Source: Variovorax flavidus (lineage in GTDB: Bacteria > Pseudomonadota > Gammaproteobacteria > Burkholderiales > Burkholderiaceae_C). Taken from it: DNA of 64,000 nt. Positions 1-8,165 of this stretch are shown in pieces; positions within the stretch are counted from its first letter, which is position 1; each line of letters begins with the position of its first letter. The notes under the pieces were generated by a model that had not been told where the DNA came from, did no database searches, and was given only the letters and a program-made list of their open reading frames with translations. Where the stretch lies: positions 1 to 64,000 of the forward strand of contig NZ_JASZYE010000001.1 in assembly GCF_030317145.1 (NCBI RefSeq). Reading direction: 5' to 3'. A program made the translations under genes and the position numbers.

Positions 1-36
1 CCACATCAGGCCGGTCAGTATGGTTCTGATTCGCAT
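1..36 (-). CDS. 5' end of an unidentified gene leaving the window
   Basis: On the minus strand an ATG at 36 is preceded by GGAG five bases upstream and opens a frame reading MRIRTILTGLMW up to the window edge. A basic start followed by hydrophobic residues would suit a signal peptide or membrane anchor. Only twelve codons are visible, so product and even reality are uncertain. It would lie downstream of the zinc-ribbon protein gene, in the same orientation. Confidence 0.4.
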   Translation of the reverse strand, partial: MRIRTILTGLMW

Positions 37-119
37 GCTGGCTCCATCGAAGGTTGGCAATCGCCAGGCGATGCCCGGCCCCTTTTTGCTGCTCGCTGTC
101 TCCCGTTTCTGCGTCCCGA

Positions 120-941
120 TCACTTCTGGCACAGGGCCAACGCCGCAAGCGCTTCATTGCACTCTTTTTCCTTGGGATCCGCTACGCTATTTGCGGGTGC
201 GGGGATGGCAGACCTCGGCGCTTCCGGGGCCGTGGGGGTGGCTGGGGCGGAAGATTCCGCCATTCCGAGCGCGCTGGATGCCTTCACCGCGGCGTTGCGG
301 AGTTGATCGCGCCGGGCGGCTTGAGCCTGCAAGCGCTGATCGAATGACTCCCTCAGCTCCAGCACGCCGGGGTCATCCGCATGGTCGACATCCAAGGCAT
401 CGAGCACTCGCTCCGCCGCTGCCAGGTCGCCGCGACTCAAGGCGCTCTGCACCCGCGCAACGTTCGCCTTGAACTCCCGCTGCCTGCCGGCATCGCTTTC
501 CTTGTCGAGATAGAAGTGGTCGAACATCAGCGCGACCACGAGGACCGCCAGCGTCGCCATGATGGCGATCACGAGGCGGATCGAGACGACGGAGTTGCTC
601 GCCCAGTGCCTGGACCCGCGACCGCCCGTCGCTTCCTGCTGCCAGACGGCGCCAGGGCGGACCTGACCGATCTCGGGGTTCGTTTCGTCATTGGTGGCGC
701 GGGTCACGACGAGACTGCCCACCGTCTCTTCCTCCGGCTGCACGGTGTCCGCGAAGTCCACCTGGATGGGCGCCAGGGCCCGGCCTCTCGCAGGCTTTGC
801 ACCGGCGGTGCGAACCGAGGCGGTCTGGATTGTCTGGTCCGTGCCGCAGAACCGGCAAAACCGATCCCCTTCCTGCAACAGCGCAGCGCAATGCTTGCAG
901 GACACCGGGGTGGACGAGGGCTGATCGGCCAGGTTCTCCAT
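120..941 (-). CDS. zinc-ribbon, single-pass membrane protein
   Basis: Predicted 273-residue protein of unknown function. The N-terminus has two CxxC knuckles (CKHC near residue 15 and CRFC about 14 residues later) typical of a zinc ribbon. A linker rich in charged residues follows, then one hydrophobic segment (SIRLVIAIMATLAVLVVALMF) around residues 120-140. The C-terminal half is polar and Ala-rich, with a helical stretch that looks TPR-like, and would lie on the other side of the membrane. The ATG at 941 is preferred over a TTG at 953; neither has a clear ribosome-binding site. It is transcribed away from the small GNAT-like gene. A cytoplasmic sensor with an extracytoplasmic domain is possible but not shown. 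Confidence 0.75.
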   Translation of the reverse strand: MENLADQPSSTPVSCKHCAALLQEGDRFCRFCGTDQTIQTASVRTAGAKPARGRALAPIQVDFADTVQPEEETVGSLVVTRATNDETNPEIGQVRPGAVWQQEATGGRGSRHWASNSVVSIRLVIAIMATLAVLVVALMFDHFYLDKESDAGRQREFKANVARVQSALSRGDLAAAERVLDALDVDHADDPGVLELRESFDQRLQAQAARRDQLRNAAVKASSALGMAESSAPATPTAPEAPRSAIPAPANSVADPKEKECNEALAALALCQK

Positions 942-1151
942 GACTTGAAACAAGTTGATGCTCGCTACGGAGCGATGCCAGTCTCATTCGGGACCCGTGT
1001 GGCGTCAATCGGCCATCTGTCCGAGCCCTGGCCAAACTTACCTTTTCGGCTATTTTTTCTCCGGGAAATTCCCTGCAAAAATCCTTCGTTCTCGCGACTC
1101 AAGTGTTGCGGCAACGCAAAAGTAGATGCCGCTCGCGGGCTACCATGGCCC

Positions 1152-1550
1152 ATGGACTGCACGACCTACATCGAGGCCGAACTGGACCTCTACTTCGCTT
1201 GGCTCGCCCAGTTCGAAGCCAGTATTCCCCGCGCACACGACATCGTCTCCAACTGGTACACGAGCCAGGTGCTTCAGGCCTACACGCGCTATTCGTGGTT
1301 CAAGCCCTCCACGCCTGGAGAGCCTGCCCTGTGCCTGGCCAATATCACGGTGGCGGACGGCGCCAGGGGCCAAGGCTACTTCGCCAGGTTCGTCGAGCGC
1401 TTCACCCATGGAGGCGATGGCTTGCAGGCGCGGGTGCTGTATCTGGAGAACATCGCAAGCCCCCGGTTCGAGGAAAAGCTCCGCCGGATGGGATTCCAGC
1501 GCTGCAAATACGGGACCGGCGAGTTCTCGGCCTACTACCTGGTCCGATAG
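1152..1550 (+). CDS. small GNAT-like hypothetical protein
   Basis: A 132-residue protein starting MDCTTYIEAELDLY. The central part (LANITVADGARGQGYFARFVERF) resembles the acetyl-CoA-binding motif A of GNAT acetyltransferases, where R/Q-x-x-G-x-G/A contacts the pyrophosphate. The C-terminus (EEKLRRMGFQRC) resembles motif B. The frame stays open far upstream, but that part is antisense to the zinc-ribbon gene and is not counted. N-acetyltransferase activity is inferred from this weak resemblance; no substrate can be named. It stands alone between divergent and convergent neighbours. Confidence 0.6.
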   Translation: MDCTTYIEAELDLYFAWLAQFEASIPRAHDIVSNWYTSQVLQAYTRYSWFKPSTPGEPALCLANITVADGARGQGYFARFVERFTHGGDGLQARVLYLENIASPRFEEKLRRMGFQRCKYGTGEFSAYYLVR

Positions 1551-1574
1551 CGGCGGCAATCGCGCCCGGATCCC

Positions 1575-1907
1575 TCAGATTTCCCTGTCGAGCCCCTGCG
1601 CACGCAGGACCGCTTTCAGGCGACGCACTTCATGTTCCAGGTCGAGGATCAGCGCGGCGGCGTCGAGCCCCACGCCGAAGTCGCGCTCCAGCCGCCGCGC
1701 GTCGAGCGCGCACTGCAGGTCGCTGCTGTGAAAGCGCCAGTCGTCCGGCCGCTTGGCCGGCGTGCGCGACTCGATGATGCCCACCTCGACCAGTTGAACC
1801 ACCCACTCGATCTCCGCGCCACAGGCGTGGGCAAGTTCGTCGGCGGCGAGCGGATGCGAGGCGCTCAGGGTGGTGCTCGTGACGGAAACAGTAGCCATGG
1901 TCATCAC
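1575..1907 (-). CDS. cbpM: chaperone modulator CbpM (MerR-like)
   Basis: A 110-residue protein of the CbpM family, which binds the J-domain of CbpA and inhibits both its co-chaperone activity and its DNA binding. Recognisable parts are the MerR-type winged-helix region (LAADELAHACGAEIEWVVQLVEVGII) and a C-terminal helix (AAALILDLEHEVRRLKAVLRAQG). It starts at a GTG at 1907 or an ATG at 1904, overlapping the TGA of cbpA in a GTGATG arrangement, so the two are translationally coupled. The length and the position directly after cbpA match the family. Confidence 0.9.
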   Translation of the reverse strand: MMTMATVSVTSTTLSASHPLAADELAHACGAEIEWVVQLVEVGIIESRTPAKRPDDWRFHSSDLQCALDARRLERDFGVGLDAAALILDLEHEVRRLKAVLRAQGLDREI

Positions 1908-2863
1908 ACTCCAAGGTGACGGCGCGGATCGAAGGGCGCCGCCTGTGCGAGTTGTTCGTAAGCCTTGCGCGCGGCCTCGGTGTCGGCCGGCGGCAGCGCG
2001 ATCTCGAGCAGCAGATAGAGGTGTCCCGGCGGCTTGCCCGGCAATCCACGCTCCTTGAGCCGCAGTTTGAGCCCGTTGCGTGCGTTCGGCGGCACCGTGA
2101 CCTCGACTACGCCGCCGGTCGGCGTCGGCACCTGCACCTGGGCGCCCAGCGCGCCCTCGGTCGGCGTGATCGGCAGCGTCATGTAGAGGTCGCGATCCTC
2201 GATGCGGTAGAGCTTATGCGGCGCGATGCGCACTTCGAGGTAGAGGTCACCGGCCGGCTCGCCGCCATGGCCCGGCATGCCTTGTCCGGCCAGGCGGATG
2301 TACTGGCCCGGATGCACGCCGGGCGGAATCTTCACGCTCAGGGTGCGGGTCTTCCACTCGGGCCGGCCCTGGGCGTCGATCTCCTGCGAGCGCAGCGTGA
2401 TCTCGCGCCCGGCCCCCTTGAGCGCGTCCTCCAGTGCGATCTCGATCGCGGCATGGTGGTCCTCGCCGCGGGCGCGGTAGTTCCTGCGACCGGCGCTGCG
2501 TCGCTCCGCGGCGCCGAACAGCGACGAGAAGAACTCGCTGAACTCCGCATGGTCGGCCGGGCCCTCGTGCGGACCGCGATGGAACTCGAAGCCTTCGTCC
2601 CATCCGGGCGGAGGCTGGAATCCACCGTCCGGGCTGCCGCCGCGCGCGACGTGATCGGCGAGCTGGTCGTAGGCAGCGCGCTTCTCCTTGTCGCGTAACA
2701 CGTCGTTCGCCTCGTTGAGGTCGCGCATGCGAAGCTCGGCATCGGGCTCCTTGCTGACGTCCGGGTGGTACTTGCGCGCCAGCTTGCGGTAGGCCTTGCG
2801 CACCTCGTCTTCGGTGGCGCCTCGTTCGAGGCCGAGGATCTTGTAGTAGTCCTTGAAGTCCAT
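1904..2863 (-). CDS. cbpA: DnaJ-family co-chaperone CbpA (curved-DNA-binding protein)
   Basis: A 319-residue class-B J-protein. The J-domain spans residues 1-70 (MDFKDYYKILGLERGATEDE) and keeps the HPD tripeptide that stimulates DnaK ATPase (KYHPDVS). A Gly/Phe-rich linker follows, without a zinc-finger domain. Then come two C-terminal peptide-binding beta domains (DALKGAGREITL; IPPGVHPGQYIRLAGQGMPG; GDLYLEVRIAPHKLYRIEDRDLYMTLPI). The ATG at 2863 was chosen because it begins the J-domain; the open frame upstream overlaps the next gene's territory. CbpA acts with DnaK and binds curved DNA in stationary phase. It is paired with the CbpM modulator immediately downstream. Confidence 0.95.
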   Translation of the reverse strand: MDFKDYYKILGLERGATEDEVRKAYRKLARKYHPDVSKEPDAELRMRDLNEANDVLRDKEKRAAYDQLADHVARGGSPDGGFQPPPGWDEGFEFHRGPHEGPADHAEFSEFFSSLFGAAERRSAGRRNYRARGEDHHAAIEIALEDALKGAGREITLRSQEIDAQGRPEWKTRTLSVKIPPGVHPGQYIRLAGQGMPGHGGEPAGDLYLEVRIAPHKLYRIEDRDLYMTLPITPTEGALGAQVQVPTPTGGVVEVTVPPNARNGLKLRLKERGLPGKPPGHLYLLLEIALPPADTEAARKAYEQLAQAAPFDPRRHLGV

Positions 2864-2889
2864 GCTGGTGAGTCCGTGTGGAGGGCTGC

Positions 2890-3504
2890 CTAGGCTACGG
2901 CTGCTCCGCCGTCCACGGCCTGCAGGAGCGACTTCACGCGCCATGCAGAGCCACTTCGTTCGAAGCGCAAGGGCTGCGCGTTGCCGAGCACGCTCGTGTC
3001 GATCGGCACGCCGAGCAGGGCCGCGAGCACGTAGAGCGATCCGCCGTGCGCCACGATCAGCACGGGCGCAGGATGCGCCAGCGCCTGTTCGAGCGCAATG
3101 CGCTTGCGTGTGACGAACTCGGGCAGCGTCTCGCCGCCCTCGGGTTCGCAGGCCCAATCGATATGGGCGGAGGAGGTGCCGATCAGCGCACCGAAGTTGC
3201 GTTCGCGCAGGCCCTCGAACGCCACTGGCGCCATGCCATGGGGGGCCGACACCGTGTGCGCAGTGGTGAGGGCGCGATTCACGTTGCTGCTCACGATGCT
3301 GCGAATCGGCTCGCCGGCGAGCAGTTCGGCGGCGCGAGCCGCCTGCTGCAGGCCGAGTGCGCTCAACGGCTCATCGGTCGCCTGGAAGATCCGGCGTGCA
3401 TTGCACTCGGTCTGTCCGTGGCGCAGGAAGTAGAAGTGGTCGCAAGCGGGTGTCAGCGGCTGTGTGGATGCCAGCATGACGAGTTGTCGGAGGCCGTCGT
3501 TCAT
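2890..3504 (-). CDS. histidine phosphatase family protein (phosphoglycerate-mutase-like)
   Basis: A 204-residue branch-1 histidine phosphatase. The phosphohistidine motif RHG is clear in HFYFLRHGQTECNARRIFQ, and the second catalytic His lies in LIVAHGGSLYVLAALLG. The Glu-containing ERNFGALIG motif is typical of cobalamin-biosynthesis and acid-phosphatase-like members. The ATG at 3504 is preferred to a TTG at 3516. The family covers many phosphate-ester substrates, so the substrate is unknown. It lies between cbpA and the PLD lipoprotein in the same orientation, but with no sign of functional linkage. Confidence 0.88.
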   Translation of the reverse strand: MNDGLRQLVMLASTQPLTPACDHFYFLRHGQTECNARRIFQATDEPLSALGLQQAARAAELLAGEPIRSIVSSNVNRALTTAHTVSAPHGMAPVAFEGLRERNFGALIGTSSAHIDWACEPEGGETLPEFVTRKRIALEQALAHPAPVLIVAHGGSLYVLAALLGVPIDTSVLGNAQPLRFERSGSAWRVKSLLQAVDGGAAVA

Positions 3505-3545
3505 CGGGTCGATCAATCAGGAAGAAAGCGTGTGGGACGTCCACC

Positions 3546-5114
3546 CTACAGCATCCATTCGATGGGCAGGATTTCCAGGAAGTTGATCCATCCGCGCTTG
3601 ATCGCACCCGAGCCCGGTTCGGTCGTGAAGGTCGTCTCGCCTTGCGGAGTGCGTTCGATCCATTCCAGGCTGCCATCCGGCCTGAGCCGGACCTCGTAGG
3701 CCGCCTTGGGGATTGCCGTGTCGAGTTGCTGTGCAAGACGGCCCGCCAGCACAGGGCTGTCGATGATCACACCCATTTCCGTGTTGAGATGCGCCGAGCG
3801 CGGGTCCAGGTTGAATGAGCCGACGAAGATCCGGTTGCGATCCGCTGCGAAGGTCTTCGCATGCAGGCTCGCGGCCGAACTCGCGCGGCTGCCACTGCCG
3901 GGGAGGCCTCTGGACCTGTCGTCATCCTTCTCCGGCGGCGGCACGGCGATGCCCGGCTTCAGTTCGTAGAGGATGACACCGGACTGCAGCAGTTCCTTGC
4001 GGTACTTGGAATAGCCCGCGTGGACCGGGCTGACATCGGTCGCCGACATCGAGTTGGTCAGCACGCGTACCTTGATGCCTTTCTGGGCCAGCGTCGTCAG
4101 CGCTTTCGTGCCGCCCTTGCCGGGCACGAAGTAGGGCGAGACCATGTCGAGCTCGTTCTGCGGCTTGCCGAGCGCTTCTTCCAGCAGCGGCAGCATCTGC
4201 AAGTCCTTGCGATCCGTCGTGTCGAGCACCTTGGCCGGGTTGTCGTGGATCACGCGTGCCGTGGTCCATTCGAAATCGAGCTGGTGGTCGGCCAGTTGGC
4301 GCAACAGGGGCGTCTTGCGCACGGCCTCGATGTAGCGCTGGGCCTCCGCGCTCTGGTGGACCTGATCCCACTTCTCACGCAGGCGTGCTGCACCGTCCGG
4401 CTCGGCGGCCGGCAGGATGCTCGCGGAGGGATAGGCGGAGGCGCTGTTCCAGAACAGGTCGAACTCCTTGGACACCTCGCGCGCGACTGGGCCGATCGCC
4501 ATCACGTCGAGGTCCTGGAAGCCGACCTCCATGTTGGCGCCGTAGTACTCGTCGCCGACATTGCGCCCGCCCACGATGGCAACCTGGTTGTCCGCGGTGA
4601 AGGACTTGTTGTGCATGCGCCGGTTGACGCGCGAGAAATCCGTGGCGAAGTCGCCGGCCCTGAATCCGCGGTTCGCGAAAGGATTGAAAAGACGGATCTC
4701 GATGTTGGGGTGTGCATCGAGTGCCGCAAGCGTCGGATCGAGCCCGCCGGTGTTCGCATCGTCGAGCAACAGGCGCACGCGTACGCCGCGCTCCGCCGCC
4801 TTCCAGATGGCTTCCCACAGCAGTTGCCCGGTCGTGTCGCCGTGCCAGATGTAGTACTGCAGGTCGAGGCTTCGATCGGCGATCTGGGTGAGGACGATGC
4901 GGGCCGCAAAGGCATCCTCGGCGACGGGGAGCGGATGGATGCCGGACTTTCCGGGGTGGGCCTGCGTGAGCGTCCGGACGGCCTTGCCCAGGCGGGTGTC
5001 ATCCGTATTCGCGAGTGCGGCGGATTCGGTGCGCTCGACGTGCCCAGGCAGGCTGGAGCAACCCGAGATCACCAGCCCAAGAAGGAAGGCAATGAGTACA
5101 CGCGATGAAATCAT
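3546..5114 (-). CDS. phospholipase D family lipoprotein (cardiolipin-synthase-like)
   Basis: A 522-residue protein with a type II signal peptide (MISSRVLIAFLLGLVISGCSS, lipobox SGC, acylated Cys near residue 19). It carries two HKD motifs: RMHNKSFTADNQVAIVGGRNVGDEYY about residue 165 and SLHAKTFAADRNRIFVGSFNLDPRS near residue 420. Such proteins transfer phosphatidyl groups (ClsC-like) or hydrolyse phospholipids. The lipoprotein signal places it at the inner or outer membrane on the periplasmic side. The adjacent minus-strand CDP-alcohol phosphatidyltransferase gene gives a loose phospholipid theme. Confidence 0.88.
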   Translation of the reverse strand: MISSRVLIAFLLGLVISGCSSLPGHVERTESAALANTDDTRLGKAVRTLTQAHPGKSGIHPLPVAEDAFAARIVLTQIADRSLDLQYYIWHGDTTGQLLWEAIWKAAERGVRVRLLLDDANTGGLDPTLAALDAHPNIEIRLFNPFANRGFRAGDFATDFSRVNRRMHNKSFTADNQVAIVGGRNVGDEYYGANMEVGFQDLDVMAIGPVAREVSKEFDLFWNSASAYPSASILPAAEPDGAARLREKWDQVHQSAEAQRYIEAVRKTPLLRQLADHQLDFEWTTARVIHDNPAKVLDTTDRKDLQMLPLLEEALGKPQNELDMVSPYFVPGKGGTKALTTLAQKGIKVRVLTNSMSATDVSPVHAGYSKYRKELLQSGVILYELKPGIAVPPPEKDDDRSRGLPGSGSRASSAASLHAKTFAADRNRIFVGSFNLDPRSAHLNTEMGVIIDSPVLAGRLAQQLDTAIPKAAYEVRLRPDGSLEWIERTPQGETTFTTEPGSGAIKRGWINFLEILPIEWML

Positions 5115-5207
5115 GGGTGGGCACGACTCGGCGAAGACTATGTGCCCATTCTAGGCACCCCTTGTGTCAGGAGAACTTCGGCCCCTGCGGACATGACGCA
5201 GTCCTTT

Positions 5208-5852
5208 CTACAGCTTGGGAATGCGCAAGGTCTTGCTGATCATCAGCGTGCCCGACAGCGCGAAGAGCAGGCTCAGCGGATGAAGAATCCACGGCCCCAG
5301 CGACCAGGCACCGCCCCAGATGGCATCACCGATCCGGCCTTGCCATGCGGCGAGGGCAAGAATTCCCACCAGCACCACGCTGGTCGGGATGGGCGTTCCC
5401 TCGAAATACTTGACCTTGTCGGCGCCTTCGGAAAGCGCTTCGGCCGTGACGTTGTAGCGCGCGAGCCGGCTCACGCCGCAGCAGACGAAGTAGATGAGCA
5501 ACACGCAATCCCAGCCGCCGTCGAGTCCCGCGGCGAAGGCGAGCGAGGCCGGCATGACACCGAAGGAGATGACGTCGGCGAGCGAATCGAGTTCGCGCCC
5601 GAGCGCCGAATGGGTCTGGCGCCAGCGCGCGATGCGGCCGTCGAACACGTCGAAGATGAAGGCCGCGGGCGCCAGCGCGGCGGCCCAGAGGAAGTGGGTG
5701 AGGGACTGGCTGGCCATGTAGGCCATCGCGAGGAAGACGGCGCCGACGCCGCAGGCCGCGTTGCCCAGGGTGAACACGTCGGCCAGGTGGAAGCCGCGGA
5801 TCATCGAGAAGTGCTTTCGGACGGGAGCCGATGCGGGGGATGAAGGGGGCAT
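5208..5852 (-). CDS. pssA: CDP-alcohol phosphatidyltransferase (phosphatidylserine-synthase-like)
   Basis: A 214-residue integral membrane enzyme. The family signature DG-x2-AR-x8-G-x3-D-x3-D is complete in DGRIARWRQTHSALGRELDS followed by LAD, near residues 72-95. Several hydrophobic segments surround it. The N-terminal HLADVFTLGNAACGVGAVFLA and the overall length fit the CDP-diacylglycerol-serine O-phosphatidyltransferase subgroup (PssA, first step of phosphatidylethanolamine synthesis). The exact alcohol acceptor cannot be proven from sequence, and a second paralogue elsewhere is likely. Confidence 0.85.
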   Translation of the reverse strand: MPPSSPASAPVRKHFSMIRGFHLADVFTLGNAACGVGAVFLAMAYMASQSLTHFLWAAALAPAAFIFDVFDGRIARWRQTHSALGRELDSLADVISFGVMPASLAFAAGLDGGWDCVLLIYFVCCGVSRLARYNVTAEALSEGADKVKYFEGTPIPTSVVLVGILALAAWQGRIGDAIWGGAWSLGPWILHPLSLLFALSGTLMISKTLRIPKL

Positions 5853-5951
5853 GGGTGCTTTCGTTGCTTGGAAAGTTGCGGGACACGTTAGCGCAACCGT
5901 GTTCCGGGCGGTGTAGTCGCATTCTGATGTCGCGCGCCTCCGCGCGCGGCC

Positions 5952-6716
5952 TCAAATACGGCCAGGGCGCGCCGCGGCGTCGTGTTCTTCGGCGATGTGT
6001 GCGAAGCGTCCCAGCAGGCGGGCCGCGGTCGCTGTGCCTGCGACCCGGTCGCGCAACGCTGCGGTGTCGACGCCCGCGGTGCGCAGCGGTTCCGCGAGGT
6101 GGTCCACGTAGCCGCGCATGATGTCGGCGTCGAATTCCGGGTGGAACTGCACGCCCCAGGCGTTCTTGCCGATGCGAAAGGCCTGCGTGTGTTCGAAGTC
6201 GTTGCCCGCAAGGCGAACGGCCCCCTCTGGAAGCCGTAGCGCGCTTTGACGGTGCACCACGTGCGCATCGAAGCGAGGCGGCAGGTCGTGCATCAGCGGA
6301 TCGTCTGTGGCCTCGGGCGTGAGTTCGACCTGGACCGTGCCGATTTCCATGCCGCCCGGATGATCTCCGGCCTCGCCGCCCAGCGCGTCTGCCAGCAACT
6401 GGTGGCCAAAGCAGATCCCGAGCACAGGGGTGTGGCTTGCGACGAGTTGCGCGAGCCATGCGCCGGTGGCCTCGCTCCAGGGTTCGCGGTGCGAGACCAT
6501 GGCGTGGGATCCGCTCACGATGGCGCCGGAGATCTCCGCAGGCGCGGGGAGGGTGTCGCCACGTCGCGGGTCGAGCACGACGACCGGCAGGCGGGTGTCG
6601 CCGAGGCCGGCGGCCATCCAGTGCTCGAAATCGCCGCGGCGTTCGCGCAGCGTGTCGAAGGTTTCGCCCAGCTTGATGATGGCGAGGGGACGAGGAGAAA
6701 GGTCTTCCATGCGCAT
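5952..6716 (-). CDS. class I glutamine amidotransferase-like protein
   Basis: A 254-residue class-I GATase. The nucleophilic elbow is GICFGHQLLADALGG (Cys near residue 93), and the catalytic His and Glu lie in GVQFHPEFD. This is the GuaA-like/YfeJ subgroup, often annotated as glutamine amidotransferase with no synthetase partner. Possible starts are ATG at 6722, 6716 or 6710; 6716 (MRMEDLSPRP) is chosen because the upstream GTPase gene ends at 6730. The acceptor of the released ammonia is unknown. Confidence 0.85.
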   Translation of the reverse strand: MRMEDLSPRPLAIIKLGETFDTLRERRGDFEHWMAAGLGDTRLPVVVLDPRRGDTLPAPAEISGAIVSGSHAMVSHREPWSEATGAWLAQLVASHTPVLGICFGHQLLADALGGEAGDHPGGMEIGTVQVELTPEATDDPLMHDLPPRFDAHVVHRQSALRLPEGAVRLAGNDFEHTQAFRIGKNAWGVQFHPEFDADIMRGYVDHLAEPLRTAGVDTAALRDRVAGTATAARLLGRFAHIAEEHDAAARPGRI

Positions 6717-6729
6717 GATCATGCCGCAC

Positions 6730-8163
6730 TCATGCGCGAGGATGCTGCTCGACGACCTCGATCGCACCCCCGACGCGTTGCGCCACTTGCGCCACGAGAT
6801 CCTGCCGCTGAGGTGTCTCGCGCCAGCGCAGGCGTGTGCCGGACTCCCAGTCCGCGTGGCTGCGCGCAGGCTGCGCGGCGTGAATCACATCGGCGATCGT
6901 GCGGTGGGCCGCGTCTGTCGCGCCCGTTGCGCCCGCACTGGCGTCGATCCGGTCGACAGCCGCGTGACCGCGCTGCTCCAGCGCGCGCAGCAGGCGGAGT
7001 TGCCAGCTCAGGAGCACGAACAGCACGCGGTCTTCCACCGTGAGTTCGTGCACGTCGCGCAGCTTGTTGGCGAGCTTGCGGCCGAGCGGTCCCCAGCCCT
7101 GCGACACCGCGCCGCCGATGGCGCCGCCGAGCGCCGCACCCGCGCCGAGCGAGAGGCCGGCGAGGGCGAGGTCCGCGACGACGCCCACCGCCGCGCCCAC
7201 GGCGACCCCCTTGCCCAGCAGGATCCCTGCGTCCTTCAATGCCTCGGGATGGAAAAAGTCCATGGTCCATCGGCCTTCCAGCAGCGGCAGCGCGGCTTCG
7301 TCCGCATCGCCTTCCCGAAAGCCGTAGAGCGCGAGCAAGTCGTCGGCGCATCGCTGCGCCTTGTCGAAAAGGGACTTCTGCAGCGCGGCGACCAGGCGCT
7401 GGCGGGCTTCCTCGTCTGAAAATTCCGTGGCCGAGGCCGCGCGGCGCATGGCTGTTGCGTCGACCAGCAGCTCCGCGATGCGCGTGCTCGCAGCCCGCCG
7501 CCTCTGCTTGAACTCGGTTTCCAGAAAGGCCGCCACGCGATCCAGCGTGCCGCGCCGGTCGCGCAGCAATGTCGACAGATCTCGATAGAGGTCGCGCTCG
7601 GCGCCGACGAAAGGGGCCGCGGCGTCGAAACGCACCACCACGTGCAAACCGTAGGCCGAGAGCAGTTCTTTCCAGGCGGACTCGCGACTCGTGGGACGGC
7701 CCACGAAGTTCAGCACCGGCAGCACGGGGCGTGCGCAGGCGCTCAGCAATTCGATTTCCGCCCGGAATTTGGGCAGCACGGGTTCGCGCGCGTCGATGAC
7801 AAGGAACGCGGCGTCGACATCGAGCAGGGCGCGGAGCACCTTGGCTTCCTGTTCGAACGCGCCATGCGCTTCCGGACCTTGCAGGAATTGCCGGATGCGG
7901 TCGGGCGGCGTGAGGCTTCTGTCGAAGACTTCGAGATGTTCACGCAGTGCGACGGCATCCTCCAGCCCGGGTGTGTCGAAGAAGCGCACCGCGGACCCGC
8001 CATCGACCATGAGGTCGACCGACTCGACATGGCGCGTGGTGCCGGGGCGCTCCGACACCTCGCCGAAGTTCACTCGCCGCGTGAGCGTGCGCAGCAGAGA
8101 GGTCTTGCCGGCATTGGTGTGGCCGACCACGGCGATGCGGATGGGGGTGGCGGATGGGTCCAT
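6730..8163 (-). CDS. DUF3482 domain GTPase
   Basis: A 477-residue protein with an N-terminal Era-like G domain: G1 VVGHTNAGKTSLLRTLT, G2 region RPGTTRHVE, G3 FFDTPGLED, and an NF(V/G)-type G4 region at VLPVLNFVGRP. The C-terminal half is the DUF3482 region with a hydrophobic Gly/Ala-rich stretch (GVAVGAAVGVVADLALAGLS) that may insert in the membrane. The ATG at 8163 follows the stop of the DUF2868 gene by two bases, so the two are an operon and very probably partners. The physiological role is unknown. Confidence 0.85.
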   Translation of the reverse strand: MDPSATPIRIAVVGHTNAGKTSLLRTLTRRVNFGEVSERPGTTRHVESVDLMVDGGSAVRFFDTPGLEDAVALREHLEVFDRSLTPPDRIRQFLQGPEAHGAFEQEAKVLRALLDVDAAFLVIDAREPVLPKFRAEIELLSACARPVLPVLNFVGRPTSRESAWKELLSAYGLHVVVRFDAAAPFVGAERDLYRDLSTLLRDRRGTLDRVAAFLETEFKQRRRAASTRIAELLVDATAMRRAASATEFSDEEARQRLVAALQKSLFDKAQRCADDLLALYGFREGDADEAALPLLEGRWTMDFFHPEALKDAGILLGKGVAVGAAVGVVADLALAGLSLGAGAALGGAIGGAVSQGWGPLGRKLANKLRDVHELTVEDRVLFVLLSWQLRLLRALEQRGHAAVDRIDASAGATGATDAAHRTIADVIHAAQPARSHADWESGTRLRWRETPQRQDLVAQVAQRVGGAIEVVEQHPRA

Positions 8164-8165
8164 GT

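Noticed and set aside
3504..3516. TTG start for the histidine phosphatase at 3516
   Set aside because: The internal ATG at 3504 is a better codon and no ribosome-binding site favours the TTG.
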